Assembly: GCA_025355105.1 (NCBI GenBank)
Contig: JANYAE010000115.1
Coordinates: 1 to 64,000 of the forward strand
Direction of reading: 5' to 3'
Source: Pseudomonadota bacterium
GTDB taxonomy: Bacteria > Pseudomonadota > Gammaproteobacteria > Steroidobacterales > Steroidobacteraceae
Length of the DNA: 64,000 bases
The notes under the pieces were generated by a model. It saw only the letters and a list, made by a program, of their open reading frames with translations, had not been told where the DNA came from and searched no databases. The stretch's first letter is position 1; every line of letters begins with the position of its first letter. The position numbers were made by a program, and so were the translations under genes. Below are positions 32,267 to 39,919 of the stretch, one piece after another.

Positions 32267-33606
32267 ACGCTCGCGCCCGTGCCGTCGGCGACGCGCGTCG
32301 CGAGCGCGCGGCTGTTGCGGCAGCAGTCGTTCATCGCGACGCCGTGGTAGGCGTTGCCGATGAGCGCGAGACCTGGATGGCGCGCGACCGCGGCGTCGAT
32401 GGCCGCGACGGTGGCCAGGTGGCCCGGCCCGTAGTTCGGGATGCCGCGCTCCCAGCTGTAGACGTAGGCGACGTCCGGGGTCGCGTCGACGCCCATGCTG
32501 CGCTGGATGCCCTCACGCGCGCGCGCGATCAGCGCGTCCCTGTCGAGTCGCGCGAGCTCGGGGTTGCGCTGGCCGCCGAGCATGGCGCGCAGGATCTTGC
32601 CGCCCGGAGGCGCGCGGTCGGGAAAGATGCTGCTGTCCCAGAGCACGCCCAGCACCGGCAGGCGGGCCGCCGCGGTCGTCAGCAGGCCGAAGCCGTCGAG
32701 CGGCGCGGCGAGCGCGCGGTAGCCGAATCCCACCACCGCGATCGGCGAGTAGTCGATGCGGGCGAGACTGCGGGCGAGCTCGCCGTCGAGGGCCTCGAGC
32801 TGGCGCGCCGCGGCGTATGCCGGCGTCGCCACGACCACCTGATCGACCTCGGTGACCGCGCCCTGCGCGTGAATCCGGTAGCCGGTGCCGGCCCGCTCGA
32901 TCGAATCGATGCTGCTGCCGAGGTGCCAGTCCGCGCGCAGCGTCCGCGCGAGGTGCTCGATGAAGCTGCTGACGCCGCCGCGAAAGCTCGTCAGCACACC
33001 GCCGGGACCGGCCTCGCGCTTGCGCTTGGCCAGCATGCCGCGGAACAGGCCGCCGTGTTCGCGCTCGAGCGCGGCGATCAGCGGGAACGCCGCGGCCACC
33101 GACAGGTGCGCCGGCGTCGAGCCGTAGATGCCGGCCGTCATCGCGCCGAGGAACACGTCGGTGAACTCGCGGCCGAGCCGGCGGTAGCCGAACTGCTCGA
33201 GTGTCTCCTCGGCGCCGTCGCGCCGGGCGCGCACGAGGAACTCGCCGGCCACCCGCAGCTTGGCCGCGGTCGACAGTAGCCGGGTGGTCAGGAACGCGCG
33301 CGGTGACTCCGGCAGGCTGTAGAGCGCGTCGGTGTACACGAAGCGCTTGCGGGCCGCCGCCGAGCTCTCCATCAGCAACGGCGTCGCGCCGCTCGCCCGG
33401 ACCAGGTCGAGGCTGTCCGGCTTGTTGGTCAGGAAGCCGTTGCAACCGGCCTCGAAGCGAAAGCCCTCGACCACTTCGGTGTGCAGGGCGCCGCCCGGCG
33501 TGGCGGCCGCCTCGAAGATCGCGAGCGGCCAGTCCGGCCGCGCCTGCTGCAACCAGAATGCCGTGCCGAGTCCGCTGATGCCTGCGCCGACGATGCCGAT
33601 GCGCAT
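32263..33606 (-). CDS. hemG: Oxygen-dependent protoporphyrinogen oxidase (HemG/HemY type)
   Basis: 447 residues. The N-terminal FAD-binding motif MRIGIVGAGISGLGTAFWL, then GGALHTEVVEGFRFEAGCNGFL near 38-60, VFLGAMTAGIYGSTPAHLSV near 145-165 and the C-terminal second FAD-contact GLALIGNAYHGVAMNDC near 415-430 are diagnostic. It oxidises protoporphyrinogen IX to protoporphyrin IX in haem synthesis using O2, so the host lives aerobically. Length is normal. Neighbours are unrelated to haem synthesis. Confidence 0.92.
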   Translation of the reverse strand: MRIGIVGAGISGLGTAFWLQQARPDWPLAIFEAAATPGGALHTEVVEGFRFEAGCNGFLTNKPDSLDLVRASGATPLLMESSAAARKRFVYTDALYSLPESPRAFLTTRLLSTAAKLRVAGEFLVRARRDGAEETLEQFGYRRLGREFTDVFLGAMTAGIYGSTPAHLSVAAAFPLIAALEREHGGLFRGMLAKRKREAGPGGVLTSFRGGVSSFIEHLARTLRADWHLGSSIDSIERAGTGYRIHAQGAVTEVDQVVVATPAYAAARQLEALDGELARSLARIDYSPIAVVGFGYRALAAPLDGFGLLTTAAARLPVLGVLWDSSIFPDRAPPGGKILRAMLGGQRNPELARLDRDALIARAREGIQRSMGVDATPDVAYVYSWERGIPNYGPGHLATVAAIDAAVARHPGLALIGNAYHGVAMNDCCRNSRALATRVADGTGASV

Positions 33607-33722
33607 GCGTGCTCCATGGGTGACCTGCCGCGATTATGGACCGGGAGGGGCGGCCACCCATCCGCGAAAGCCGCGCCGGACCGTGGGGATTGCGGAGCCG
33701 GCGCGGCAGACGGCCGAGCGCG

Positions 33723-35900
33723 CTAGTGGGTTCCGGGCGGCACCGGAAAGCCGCGATGGCGCATCAACGCCGCGATGCCCGGATCGCGGCCGCGGAAGGC
33801 GCGATAGCCGTCGGCCGGGTCGCGCGTATTGCCGACCGAGAAGACGTTGCCGCGCAGCCGCGCGGCGACTTCCGGATCGTAGGGCCCGTTGGCCTCCGTG
33901 AAGGCTTCCCACGCGTCGGCGGAGAGCGTGTCCGACCACAGGTAGCTGTAGTAGCCGGCCGAGTAGCCGTCGCCGGAGAAGATGTGGCCGAACTGCGGGG
34001 TCCGGTGCCGCATCACGATCTCGTGCGGCATGCCGAGCGCGGCCAGCGTGTCGCGCTCGAAGGCGATCGGCTCGATCGGCGTGGCGCCGGCGAGATGCAG
34101 TTTCATGTCCACCAGCGCGCTCGACAGGTACTCGACCGTCTTGAAGCCCTCGTTGAAGGTCTCGGCACGGTGGATCTTGGCGACCAGATCCGCCGGCAGC
34201 GGCTGGCCGGTGCGGTAGTGGAGCGCGAAGCGGTTCAGCACCTCAGGCGTCGACACCCAGTGCTCGAGCAGCTGCGACGGGAACTCGACGTAGTCGCGCG
34301 CCACGCTCGTGCCGGCGAGGCTCGGATAGCTCACGTTCGACGACAGGCCGTGCAGCGCGTGGCCGAACTCGTGGAACAGGGTGCGGGCGTCCTCCCAGCT
34401 GATCAGGATCGGCTCGCCGGGCGCGCCCTTCACGAAGTTGGCGTTGTTCGAGACGATCGCGGTGACCGGGCGCTGGAAGCGCTCCTGCGAGCGGTACTCG
34501 TTCATCCACGCGCCAGAGCTCTTGTCCGGCCGCGCGTACGGATCGAAGTACCAGAGGCCGACGTGCGCGCCCTGGCCGTTCTTGACCTCGAACACGCGGA
34601 TGTCCGGGTGCGCGACCGGTACGCGGCCGGCAGCGAGCGGCGTGAAGTGCAGGTCGAAGAGCTTTCCGGCCACCCAGAACATGCCCTCGCGCAGCTTCTC
34701 GAGCTGCAGGTAGGGCTTGACCTCGTTGGCGTCGAGGTCGAACTTCTCCTTGCGGACCTTCTCGGCGTAGTAGCGGTAGTCCCAAGGTTCGATGCTGATC
34801 CGCGCCGCACCCTGCGCGGCGCTCTCGCGGTCGGCGACCGCCTGCATGTCGGCGACCTCCTCGTGGACGCGGGCCACCGCCGCCGGCCAGACCGCCTCCA
34901 TCAGCGCGACCGCCCGCTCCGGCGTCTTCGCCATCGAGTCCTGCAGCCGCCAGTGCGCGTGCGTCGCGAAGCCGAGCAGCTGCGCGCGCTCGGCGCGCAG
35001 CTTGAGGATCTCGGTGATGGTCGCGTTGTTGTCGTGCTCGTCGCGGTTATCGCCGCGACTGATGAAATTGCGCCAGACCTTCTCGCGCAGATCGCGGCGC
35101 GTCGAGTACTCGAGGAAGGGCTCGACGCTCGAGCGCGTGTTCAGCACCGCGCCCCTGGCCTTGATGTCGCGCGCCGCGGCGCCCGCGGCCAGCGCTGCGC
35201 GCGTCGGTTCCGGCAGGCCGGCGAAGTCCGCATCGCTGTCGAGCGGCAGTGCGTGCGAGTTCTCGTCGGCGAGCAGGTTCTGCGAGAACTTCGTGTACAG
35301 CGACGCGAGTGCCTGATTGATTTCGGACAGCCGCAGCTTGGCCTTGGCGTCGAGCTGCGCGCCTTGGCGGACGAAGCCGGTATAGGTGACCCAGGTGAGG
35401 CGCTGCTGCTCGGCGCTGAGGCCGCTCGACTCGCGGCTCGCGTACACCGCCGCGACCCGTGCGAACAGCTTGCTGTTCTGCGTGATCTGGTCGGCGTGCG
35501 CGGCGAACAGCGGCGACATCTCCCGGTCAACCGCCTGTACGTCCGTGCCGTTGAGCGTCGAGGTGTAGACGCCGAAGACGCGGGCGACGCGGCCGAAGGT
35601 GCGCCCCGAGCGCTCGAGCGCCGCGATCGTGTTGTCGAAGGTCGGCGCGTCGCGATTGGCGGCGATGCGCTCGACTTCCGTCAGCTCCGCGGCCATCGCG
35701 GTGCCGAGCGCGGGCTTGAAGTCGCCGACCCGTACTTTGTTGAACGGCGGTACCCCGCCGAAGGGCCCGCTCCACGGCGCCAGCAGCGGGTTGGCGCCGG
35801 CCGCTGCGGGCGGCGCCGCGTCGGCGTCGAGGGGCAGCGTCAGCAGCGTCGTCACGGTGAGGGCAAGGCCGGCGAGCCGGCGAAGGGTGCGATGGCGCAT
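33723..35900 (-). CDS. dcp: Exported M3-family metallopeptidase (peptidyl-dipeptidase Dcp-like)
   Basis: 725 residues from ATG 35900; a signal peptide (LAGLALTVTTLLTLPLDADAA) supports this start over the longer open frame. NPLLAPWSGPFGGVPPF opens the M3A domain. The zinc-binding motif LFHEFGHALHGL lies near 505-515 (HExxH), with the third Glu in the following helix (VEFPSQLLEHW). It would cleave dipeptides from peptide C termini in the periplasm. It begins 34 bp after the end of bufC in the same direction, so read-through from the bufferin operon is plausible and it may trim or degrade the peptide; that link is inference. Confidence 0.9.
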   Translation of the reverse strand: MRHRTLRRLAGLALTVTTLLTLPLDADAAPPAAAGANPLLAPWSGPFGGVPPFNKVRVGDFKPALGTAMAAELTEVERIAANRDAPTFDNTIAALERSGRTFGRVARVFGVYTSTLNGTDVQAVDREMSPLFAAHADQITQNSKLFARVAAVYASRESSGLSAEQQRLTWVTYTGFVRQGAQLDAKAKLRLSEINQALASLYTKFSQNLLADENSHALPLDSDADFAGLPEPTRAALAAGAAARDIKARGAVLNTRSSVEPFLEYSTRRDLREKVWRNFISRGDNRDEHDNNATITEILKLRAERAQLLGFATHAHWRLQDSMAKTPERAVALMEAVWPAAVARVHEEVADMQAVADRESAAQGAARISIEPWDYRYYAEKVRKEKFDLDANEVKPYLQLEKLREGMFWVAGKLFDLHFTPLAAGRVPVAHPDIRVFEVKNGQGAHVGLWYFDPYARPDKSSGAWMNEYRSQERFQRPVTAIVSNNANFVKGAPGEPILISWEDARTLFHEFGHALHGLSSNVSYPSLAGTSVARDYVEFPSQLLEHWVSTPEVLNRFALHYRTGQPLPADLVAKIHRAETFNEGFKTVEYLSSALVDMKLHLAGATPIEPIAFERDTLAALGMPHEIVMRHRTPQFGHIFSGDGYSAGYYSYLWSDTLSADAWEAFTEANGPYDPEVAARLRGNVFSVGNTRDPADGYRAFRGRDPGIAALMRHRGFPVPPGTH

Positions 35901-35934
35901 GGTTGCGTTCCAGGTGGCACGGCGAGGCCGTGCA

Positions 35935-36729
35935 TCATACGCGCTCGAGCGCGCCGGCCTGAAGCCAGCCCTTGAGCCAGCCGGCGGCGGCGAGCGCCGC
36001 GGCGCCGCCGTCGCCGAGCGTCGCGGCGAGCTGCTCGCAGAGCGCGCCGAATGTGTCCCCGGCCAGCAGGCGGTCAAGGGCGGCGGCCTCGTCCGCCGGC
36101 AGCGAGCGGAACTCGGCGTCGAGGCGCGGCCGCAGGATCAGCCACTCGATCGGTGCCTGGCGCTCGGGCGCGGGATCGCACAGCGGCCCGCTCGCCGCGC
36201 CCGCATCGATGGCCGCCTTCGCGGCACGCCACGCCGCTACGGCGTTGGTGGTGGTGGCGAGCCTAGCGAGGCTCGGCACCGCGCGAAAGCGCAGCGCCGG
36301 CCAGTTGTCGGCGGCGACGCCGGCGAGGTCGGTGACGGCGGCTGGCTGCCCCGGCGCGGCGTCGAAAGCCGCCGCGAGCTGCCACTCGAACTCGGCGAGC
36401 TCCGCCCGCAGCTCGTCCTCGACGTCGCGCGCGCCGGCGGCGAGGTGCGCCGGCAGCTCGCGGCCGTAGTCGCGGATCGAACGGTGCACCGACGGCGTCA
36501 CGGCGATGAACGCCGCGACGCGCGCCGCGAAGGCGTCGCGGCCGCAGCGCGCGGCGAGCGCCGGCAGCTGCGTGCCGAGCGCCTCGGCGAGCCGCAGCCG
36601 ATAGCCCTCGGCGTAGATCTGCCAGCGCTCGGTGGCCGGCGGCGCGACCGCGGCCGCGAGTGCCGCAGGCAGCGCGCCGCCGTCATGGATGTAGCGCTGT
36701 ACGGTGCGCTCGAGTTCGCCGAGCTTCAT
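35935..36729 (-). CDS. bufC: BufC-like bufferin biosynthesis partner protein (DUF2063)
   Basis: 264 residues. MKLGELERTVQRYIHDGG begins the DUF2063 domain, followed by ERWQIYAEGYRLRLAEALGTQLPALAA and VTPSVHRSIRDYGRELPAHL, the family's typical N-terminal half. Its ATG shares a base with the stop of bufB (TGATG), so the two are translated together. In bufferin and related MNIO pathways this partner binds the precursor and delivers it to the oxidase. It has no export signal. Confidence 0.85.
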   Translation of the reverse strand: MKLGELERTVQRYIHDGGALPAALAAAVAPPATERWQIYAEGYRLRLAEALGTQLPALAARCGRDAFAARVAAFIAVTPSVHRSIRDYGRELPAHLAAGARDVEDELRAELAEFEWQLAAAFDAAPGQPAAVTDLAGVAADNWPALRFRAVPSLARLATTTNAVAAWRAAKAAIDAGAASGPLCDPAPERQAPIEWLILRPRLDAEFRSLPADEAAALDRLLAGDTFGALCEQLAATLGDGGAAALAAAGWLKGWLQAGALERV

Positions 36730-37556
36730 CAGGCGGCCTCGCTCAGGACCTGGCTGGCGATGGCGCGGGCGCGTCCGAGCTCGGCGACGAGTTCCTCGAG
36801 CGACGGGATGTTGTCGTCGCGCTCGAGCAACGTGCTCAGGCAGCCGAAGCGGCGCAGCGCGTGGCCGTAGAGATCCCACACCTCGTCGCGCACCGGCGCA
36901 TCGTGCGTGTCGATCACGTGGGTGCCGAGGTCGAGGTGGCCGGCCAGGTGAAACTGCTGCACGGCCGCGGCCGGCACGCCGTCGAGGAACTGGCGCGGGT
37001 CGAAGCCGTGGTTGCGGCTGCTGACGTAGACGTTGTTGACGTCGAACAGCAGCCGGCAGCCGGTGCGGGCGACGAGCGCCGACAGGAACTCCCACTCGCT
37101 CATCGCCGAGCTCGTGTAGCTGACGTAGCTTGAGACGTTTTCCAGCACCAGCGGGCGCCGCAGCAGCTCCTGGACGCGGTGGATTCGCGGCGCCAGGTGC
37201 TCGAGCGCCTCGGTCGTGTACGGCAGCGGCAGCAGGTCGTGCAGGTTCGTGCCGCCGGTGCCGGTCCAGCAGAGGTGATCGGAGATCCATTCCGGCTCGC
37301 AGCGCGCGGCGAGCCGGGCGACGGCGGCCAGGTAGTTGAGGTCGAGCGGCGCGGTGCTGCCGATCGACAACGACACGCCGTGCATCACCACCGGGTAGCG
37401 CGCGCGGATCGCGTCGAGGAAGGCGAGCGGCCGGCCGCCGCCGACGAGATAGTTCTCGGTGATGACCTCGAACCAGTCCACCGCCGGCGCGGTGTCGAGG
37501 ATCGCGGTGTAGTGCGGCGGCCGGAGGCCGAGACCGAAGCCGAGAGAGCGTCGCAT
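36729..37556 (-). CDS. bufB: BufB-like MNIO (DUF692) iron oxidase, RiPP-modifying enzyme
   Basis: 275 residues, a complete TIM barrel of the multinuclear non-haem iron oxidative enzyme family. Key segments are WFEVITENYLVGGGRP near 28-43, YPVVMHGVSLSIGS near 55-68 (His ligand), WISDHLCWTG near 90 (Asp/His), LVLENVSSYVSY near 137, LLFDVNNVYVSSRNHGFDP near 168 and HLAGHLDLGTHVIDTHDAPV near 200-220 with further His/Asp ligands. It installs oxidative modifications on cysteines of the adjacent BufA precursor. The gene lies 67 bp after bufA, separated by a strong hairpin. Confidence 0.92.
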   Translation of the reverse strand: MRRSLGFGLGLRPPHYTAILDTAPAVDWFEVITENYLVGGGRPLAFLDAIRARYPVVMHGVSLSIGSTAPLDLNYLAAVARLAARCEPEWISDHLCWTGTGGTNLHDLLPLPYTTEALEHLAPRIHRVQELLRRPLVLENVSSYVSYTSSAMSEWEFLSALVARTGCRLLFDVNNVYVSSRNHGFDPRQFLDGVPAAAVQQFHLAGHLDLGTHVIDTHDAPVRDEVWDLYGHALRRFGCLSTLLERDDNIPSLEELVAELGRARAIASQVLSEAA

Positions 37557-37590
37557 GGCGAGACCCGCAGATCGAATTCCCGGGAGGGCA

Positions 37591-37616
37591 GGGCGCGGCG
37601 GCGGGCCGCCGCGCCC
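37591..37616 (-). terminator. Hairpin between bufA and bufB (partial terminator / processing stem)
   Basis: GGGCGCGGCGGC-GG-GCCGCCGCGCCC forms a perfect 12-bp stem 7 bp after the bufA stop. There is no U-tract, so it more likely stabilises or attenuates the transcript, keeping precursor mRNA in excess over the enzyme genes, a common RiPP operon arrangement. Confidence 0.55.
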
Positions 37617-37623
37617 GCCGATC

Positions 37624-37875
37624 TTACTTCTTCGAGAGCGTCGCCTTGGCGGCGTCGCAGTCGGCCTTGGCCAGCTGCAGGAAGCCCTGGCCCTTGCACT
37701 TGTTCTGGCCCTGGCAGGAATTGTGGGCCGTCGCGCAGGCCGAGGTGCCCTTGCACGAATTCACGCCCTCGCACTTGATCTTCGCATCCTCGGCGTGCGC
37801 CAGCGGGGCGGCGACGCTCGAGAACAGCAGGGCGGCGGCGGTGGCAATGGCGGCGCCGGTGACGTTGGTCTTCAT
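37624..37875 (-). CDS. bufA: Bufferin-type metallophore precursor peptide (BufA, probably BufA2-like)
   Basis: 83 residues from ATG 37875 with GAGG upstream; the 13-residue longer frame is not needed. A Sec signal peptide ends near PLAHAEDA. The core has six cysteines in the pattern KCEGVNSCKGTSAC, HNSCQGQNKCKGQG and a final KADC, matching the known Cys-rich periplasmic bufferin precursors that travel with DUF692 and DUF2063 genes. Known bufferins carry oxidised cysteines (thiooxazoles) and bind copper in the periplasm. Which cysteines are modified here cannot be told from sequence. Confidence 0.85.
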   Translation of the reverse strand: MKTNVTGAAIATAAALLFSSVAAPLAHAEDAKIKCEGVNSCKGTSACATAHNSCQGQNKCKGQGFLQLAKADCDAAKATLSKK

Positions 37876-38014
37876 GACTCGATACCTCGTTGATGGATGA
37901 CGTGATGATCGCAAACAGGGACCGGCGGCGACAGACCCGCCCGGCAGGCGGATCCCGGCAACCCGTCGCGCCGGCCCCCTCGGAGCGGCGGGTCGCCGAT
38001 CGAAACGAACGCGG

Positions 38015-38488
38015 CTAGACGCGCGCGCCCTTCGCCGTGCCGCCGAGCGCGGCGTCGAGCGACCAGCGGCCGGGGCCGTAGACGGCGAGCACCAGCAGCA
38101 TGAAGCCCCACAGCTGGTGCTGGCCGACCGCCGCCTCGAAACCGTCCTGCAGCAGCACGTGGCGGTAGGAGACGAAGGCCATCAGGTTCACGGCGAACAG
38201 GCCGACGGCGCCGGCGCGGCCGGCGAGGCCGGCGACGATCAGCGCGCCGAACACGAGCTCGCCGCCGGCGCCGGCGTAGGCCGCGAGCGGCGTCGGCAGC
38301 AGCGGCACGTGGTACTCGGTCGCGAACAGCGACAGGGTCTGCGGCCAGTCGCTGACCTTGAGCCAGCCGGACTTCAGGAACACCCAGCCGACGTAGAGCC
38401 GCGTCGCGAGCGCGAACGGCGCGGCGAGATAGCCTGCCGCGATCGCGAGCCCCTGCTCGAGGCTGCCGAGAGTCTGCCGTAGGTTCAT
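38015..38488 (-). CDS. DoxX-family membrane protein of the bufferin locus
   Basis: 157 residues from ATG 38488 (AAGG 9 nt upstream; an ATG at 38497 is the alternative). Four membrane spans are seen; the DoxX hallmarks are LATRLYVGWVFLKSGWLKVSDW near 27-48, AAYAGAGGELVFGALIVAGL near 70-90 and a closing GPGRWSLDA. DoxX-like proteins recur in bufferin-type and HvfABC-type copper-RiPP operons. It precedes bufA by 139 bp in the same direction, and an ECF-like promoter lies just upstream, so it is likely the first gene of the operon. Confidence 0.82.
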   Translation of the reverse strand: MNLRQTLGSLEQGLAIAAGYLAAPFALATRLYVGWVFLKSGWLKVSDWPQTLSLFATEYHVPLLPTPLAAYAGAGGELVFGALIVAGLAGRAGAVGLFAVNLMAFVSYRHVLLQDGFEAAVGQHQLWGFMLLVLAVYGPGRWSLDAALGGTAKGARV

Positions 38489-38544
38489 CGATCGCATCCT
38501 TGCCTGGCGGTCCTGACGGCGCCTGTTCGGGGCGCACGTCGAAC

Positions 38545-38573
38545 TAGACCGGCCCGCCGGGCATCTTCTTACA
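38545..38573 (-). promoter_or_regulatory. Candidate ECF-sigma promoter for the doxX-buf operon
   Basis: On the minus strand TGTAAGA (-35-like, 38567-38573), 16 nt, then GGTCTA (-10-like, 38545-38550), the classic ECF spacing. It sits 57 bp before the doxX start and in the divergent region shared with the ECF sigma gene, its likely activator. Confidence 0.5.
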
Positions 38574-38711
38574 CGCTTGCGGTGACGGCGGCGACGGCGC
38601 GTGACATGCTGCGCCGCGGCAGCGCCGGCCGCGATCGGATCCGCGTGTAGGATTCGGCCCGGGCGGCCCTGCCGCCGCGTAATAAGCCACCCGGAGGCCC
38701 GGTCTACGTCC

Positions 38712-39230
38712 ATGAGCGACTCCGTTACGCCGCCGGCGCAGCAGACTCGGTTCGAGGCGCTGTGCGGACAGCTGCGCCCTGACCTGTACCGCTTCGCGTT
38801 CTGGCTGGCGCGCGATCGCGCGGTGGCCGAGGACGTGGTGCAGGACACGCTGCTGCGCGCCTGGCGTTCCTTCGCGAGCCTCGGCGACGAGGCCGCTGTG
38901 CGGCCGTGGTTGCTGACGATCGCGCGTCGCGAGTTCGCACGGCGCTTCGAGCGCAAGGTGCTGGAGACGGTCGACGTGGACGACCTGGCCGAGCTCGAGG
39001 ATCCGGCACTCGCGGCGCAGGACTCGCAGGAGGTCCTCGACATGCGGGCCGCGATCTTCGCGCTCGAGCGCGACTATCGCGAGCCGCTGGTGCTGCAGGT
39101 GCTGATGGGTTACTCGACCGAAGAGATCGCAACGCACATGGAGCTCACCCCCGGAGCGGTGCTGACGCGCCTGTTCCGCGCCCGGCAGAAGCTGAAGGTT
39201 GCCCTGCTGGGCGGAGGCGAAGAGCCGTGA
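38712..39230 (+). CDS. ECF-type RNA polymerase sigma factor of the bufferin locus
   Basis: 172 residues from ATG 38712 (MSDSVTPP). Region 2 spans about 15-80 (LYRFAFWLARDRAVAEDVVQDTLLRAWRSF) and region 4 about 115-165 (LERDYREPLVLQVLMGYSTEEIATHM, LTPGAVLTRLFRARQKL). A short acidic linker joins them. It overlaps the anti-sigma gene by 4 bp (GTGA) and is divergent from doxX-buf. Bufferin operons are known to be driven by ECF sigma factors released under metal stress, so this is the likely regulator. Confidence 0.92.
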   Translation: MSDSVTPPAQQTRFEALCGQLRPDLYRFAFWLARDRAVAEDVVQDTLLRAWRSFASLGDEAAVRPWLLTIARREFARRFERKVLETVDVDDLAELEDPALAAQDSQEVLDMRAAIFALERDYREPLVLQVLMGYSTEEIATHMELTPGAVLTRLFRARQKLKVALLGGGEEP

Positions 39231-39919
39231 ACTGCCTCGAGTTGCGTCGCGCGCTCGGTGCCGAGCCCGGCCGGCGCACGCCGGAGCTGGACGCACACCT
39301 CGAGCAGTGCGCCGCCTGCGCACGCTACGCGGCGGATCTGGCGCGCCTCGAGGTCACGCTGCGCCAGGCGCTCGAGATTTCGGTCCCGGCGGCCGGCGCG
39401 CGACCGGCGGCCGCGGTGAGCGAACGCGGCGCGCGGCCGCGCTGGTTCGCGCTCGCGGCGTCGATCGTCGGCGTCGCCTTGCTGTCCGGCGCGCTCTGGA
39501 CGCTCTATCCGCGCGACGCGCTCGCGACCGCGCTCGTCGGCCACATGGCGCACGAGCCGCAGTCGCGCCGGAAAGGCGAGGTGCCCGTGCCGCCGGCAGC
39601 GCTCGCCTATGTGCTGCAGCGCTCGGGGGTCACGCTGGCGCCGGACGCGCCGCTGGTCAGCTATGCGCAGAGTTGCTGGTTCCGCGGCTGGTTCGTTCCG
39701 CACCTCGTGGTGCAGACGCCTGACGGGCCGATGACGGTGATGGTGTTGCCGCACGAGCGCGTCGCCACGGCGACGATGGTCGAGGAAGGCGGCTACCGCG
39801 TGGTGATCGTGCCGGCCGAGCGCGGCTCGATCGCGCTGCTCGCGACCGGGCCGGTCAGCGCCGCCAGCGTCGCGGCGATCGTCGCCCGCGTCGCCGCGGC
39901 GGTGCGCTTCACGGGCTGA
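39227..39919 (+). CDS. Membrane-anchored anti-sigma factor (DUF3379-like)
   Basis: 230 residues from GTG 39227. The N-terminal zinc-binding anti-sigma motif is ELDAHLEQCAACARYA (H-x3-C-x2-C) near 20-35. One membrane span, WFALAASIVGVALLSGALW, follows near 75-95, then a periplasmic domain with SYAQSCWFRGWFVPHLVV and MVLPHERVATATMVEEGG. The topology is cytoplasmic sigma-binding, single helix, periplasmic sensor; the periplasmic Cys/His residues could sense metal. It overlaps the convergent phosphoesterase gene by 127 bp. Confidence 0.87.
   Translation: MNCLELRRALGAEPGRRTPELDAHLEQCAACARYAADLARLEVTLRQALEISVPAAGARPAAAVSERGARPRWFALAASIVGVALLSGALWTLYPRDALATALVGHMAHEPQSRRKGEVPVPPAALAYVLQRSGVTLAPDAPLVSYAQSCWFRGWFVPHLVVQTPDGPMTVMVLPHERVATATMVEEGGYRVVIVPAERGSIALLATGPVSAASVAAIVARVAAAVRFTG

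Noticed and set aside
33636-35975. 779-codon plus-strand open frame
   Set aside because: Antisense of the M3 peptidase, which has a complete HExxH domain; no independent motif.
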